Source: Desulfuromonadales bacterium C00003107 (GTDB lineage Bacteria; Desulfobacterota; Desulfuromonadia; Desulfuromonadales; Syntrophotaleaceae). Taken from it: DNA of 6,165 nt. The position numbers and the translations under genes are program-made. This document shows positions 5,746 through 6,165 of the stretch, in pieces. The stretch covers positions 1-6,165 of the forward strand of contig MAXT01000179.1 of assembly GCA_001751225.1 (NCBI GenBank), in the 5' to 3' direction. Position 1 is the stretch's first letter. Each line of letters starts with the position of its first letter. Below the pieces are notes generated by a model. The model searched no databases. It was not told the DNA's origin and worked only from the letters and a program-made list of their open reading frames with translations.

Positions 5746-6165
5746 TTTTTTGCACGTCGGTGCCTTCGTTTCGGTTGCTTGGATTTGTTTGACGATTTTT
5801 TCTTTTTCCGAGACTCAGCTGCTTCATTCGCTATCTGCATGCGAAGCTCTCTGACTCGATGAATGCTGACTTTCTCCCCATGCTGCTCACGGCAGTAAAT
5901 GGCAAGGAGCAGGTAAGTAATGAGTCCGCCAAGGAGCTGGACCATTAAACCGTAAGGGCTCCGAGCAATCAGGTGATACACCTTGAGGTGTCGCTTCCAC
6001 CAGCCGAAGAAGGTTTCGATGCTCCATCGCAGTTTGTAAACGTGGGCGACATCTTCGGCTGAGAGATCGTGCCGGTTTGTTGCAATCCAGTGGTCCTTAC
6101 CGTCAACACGGTAACCGACAACTCGAAGTTCTTTCTTCGTCTGATTTATGCCCTTGGTACCAAGG
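5742..6165 (-). CDS. IS4-family transposase, C-terminal part (5' end outside window)
   Basis: The frame is open from the window edge to the TAA at 5742-5744, giving 140 residues of the C-terminal part of a DDE transposase. The signature Y-(2)-R-(3)-E-(6)-K is complete in V-Y-K-L-R-W-S-I-E-T-F-F-G-W-W-K, with Y at 6036-6038, E at 6015-6017 and K at 5994-5996. The E is the third catalytic acid of the DDE triad. The two catalytic aspartates would lie upstream, beyond the window. A short internal methionine frame starting at 5981 is only the tail of this gene, not a separate protein. Residues just after the motif (HLIARSPYGLMVQLLGGLITYLLLAIYC) are hydrophobic and typical of the family. The last 25 or so residues are very rich in Lys and Arg. 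Whether the transposase is intact cannot be judged. The element's end should lie close to the stop codon. Confidence 0.92.
   Translation of the reverse strand, partial: LGTKGINQTKKELRVVGYRVDGKDHWIATNRHDLSAEDVAHVYKLRWSIETFFGWWKRHLKVYHLIARSPYGLMVQLLGGLITYLLLAIYCREQHGEKVSIHRVRELRMQIANEAAESRKKKKSSNKSKQPKRRHRRAKN

Noticed and set aside
5624..5854. Plus-strand open frame of 76 codons starting at the HD gene start
   Set aside because: It runs antisense into the transposase tail and has no supporting features.

Overview
The window looks like a chromosomal stretch of a Gram-negative bacterium with moderately high GC. The two-gene RND efflux operon needs an outer membrane. The short palindromic repeats and the gene style recall the Desulfuromonas/Geobacter/Pelobacter group (Desulfuromonadales). 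That placement is from memory and inference, not a database search. All genes I can support are on the minus strand, so transcription runs from the right end to the left end.

From right to left, 5742-6165 is the C-terminal 140 residues of an IS4-family transposase, carrying the Y-R-E-K signature; its N-terminal part lies outside the window. After a short spacer with promoter-like sequences comes a 193-residue HD-domain phosphohydrolase (5044-5625), then a two-CBS-domain protein with a C-terminal CxxC tail (4462-4911). About 470 bp without a gene follow. They hold hairpins, a candidate promoter with a perfect TTGACA -35 box, and an intact 150-bp mobile-looking palindromic element (4111-4260).

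The left part is the efflux operon: a periplasmic membrane fusion protein (2864-3994) followed by an inner-membrane RND pump of the MexI/AcrB type. The pump reads open from 2532 to base 1 (844 codons) and continues beyond the window. Together they would export a hydrophobic or amphiphilic substrate with a TolC-like outer membrane channel that is not in the window. The 331-bp gap between the two genes is filled by two palindromic elements. One is a degenerate second copy of the 150-bp element. The other is an unrelated imperfect palindrome of about 115 bp.

The genes are ordinary. The most interesting material is the repeats. The 4111-4260 copy has 19-bp terminal inverted repeats, an apparent 6-bp target duplication and a cloverleaf-like set of internal hairpins. 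Its sister copy touches the stop codon of the fusion protein gene, so directly repeated copies bracket that gene.
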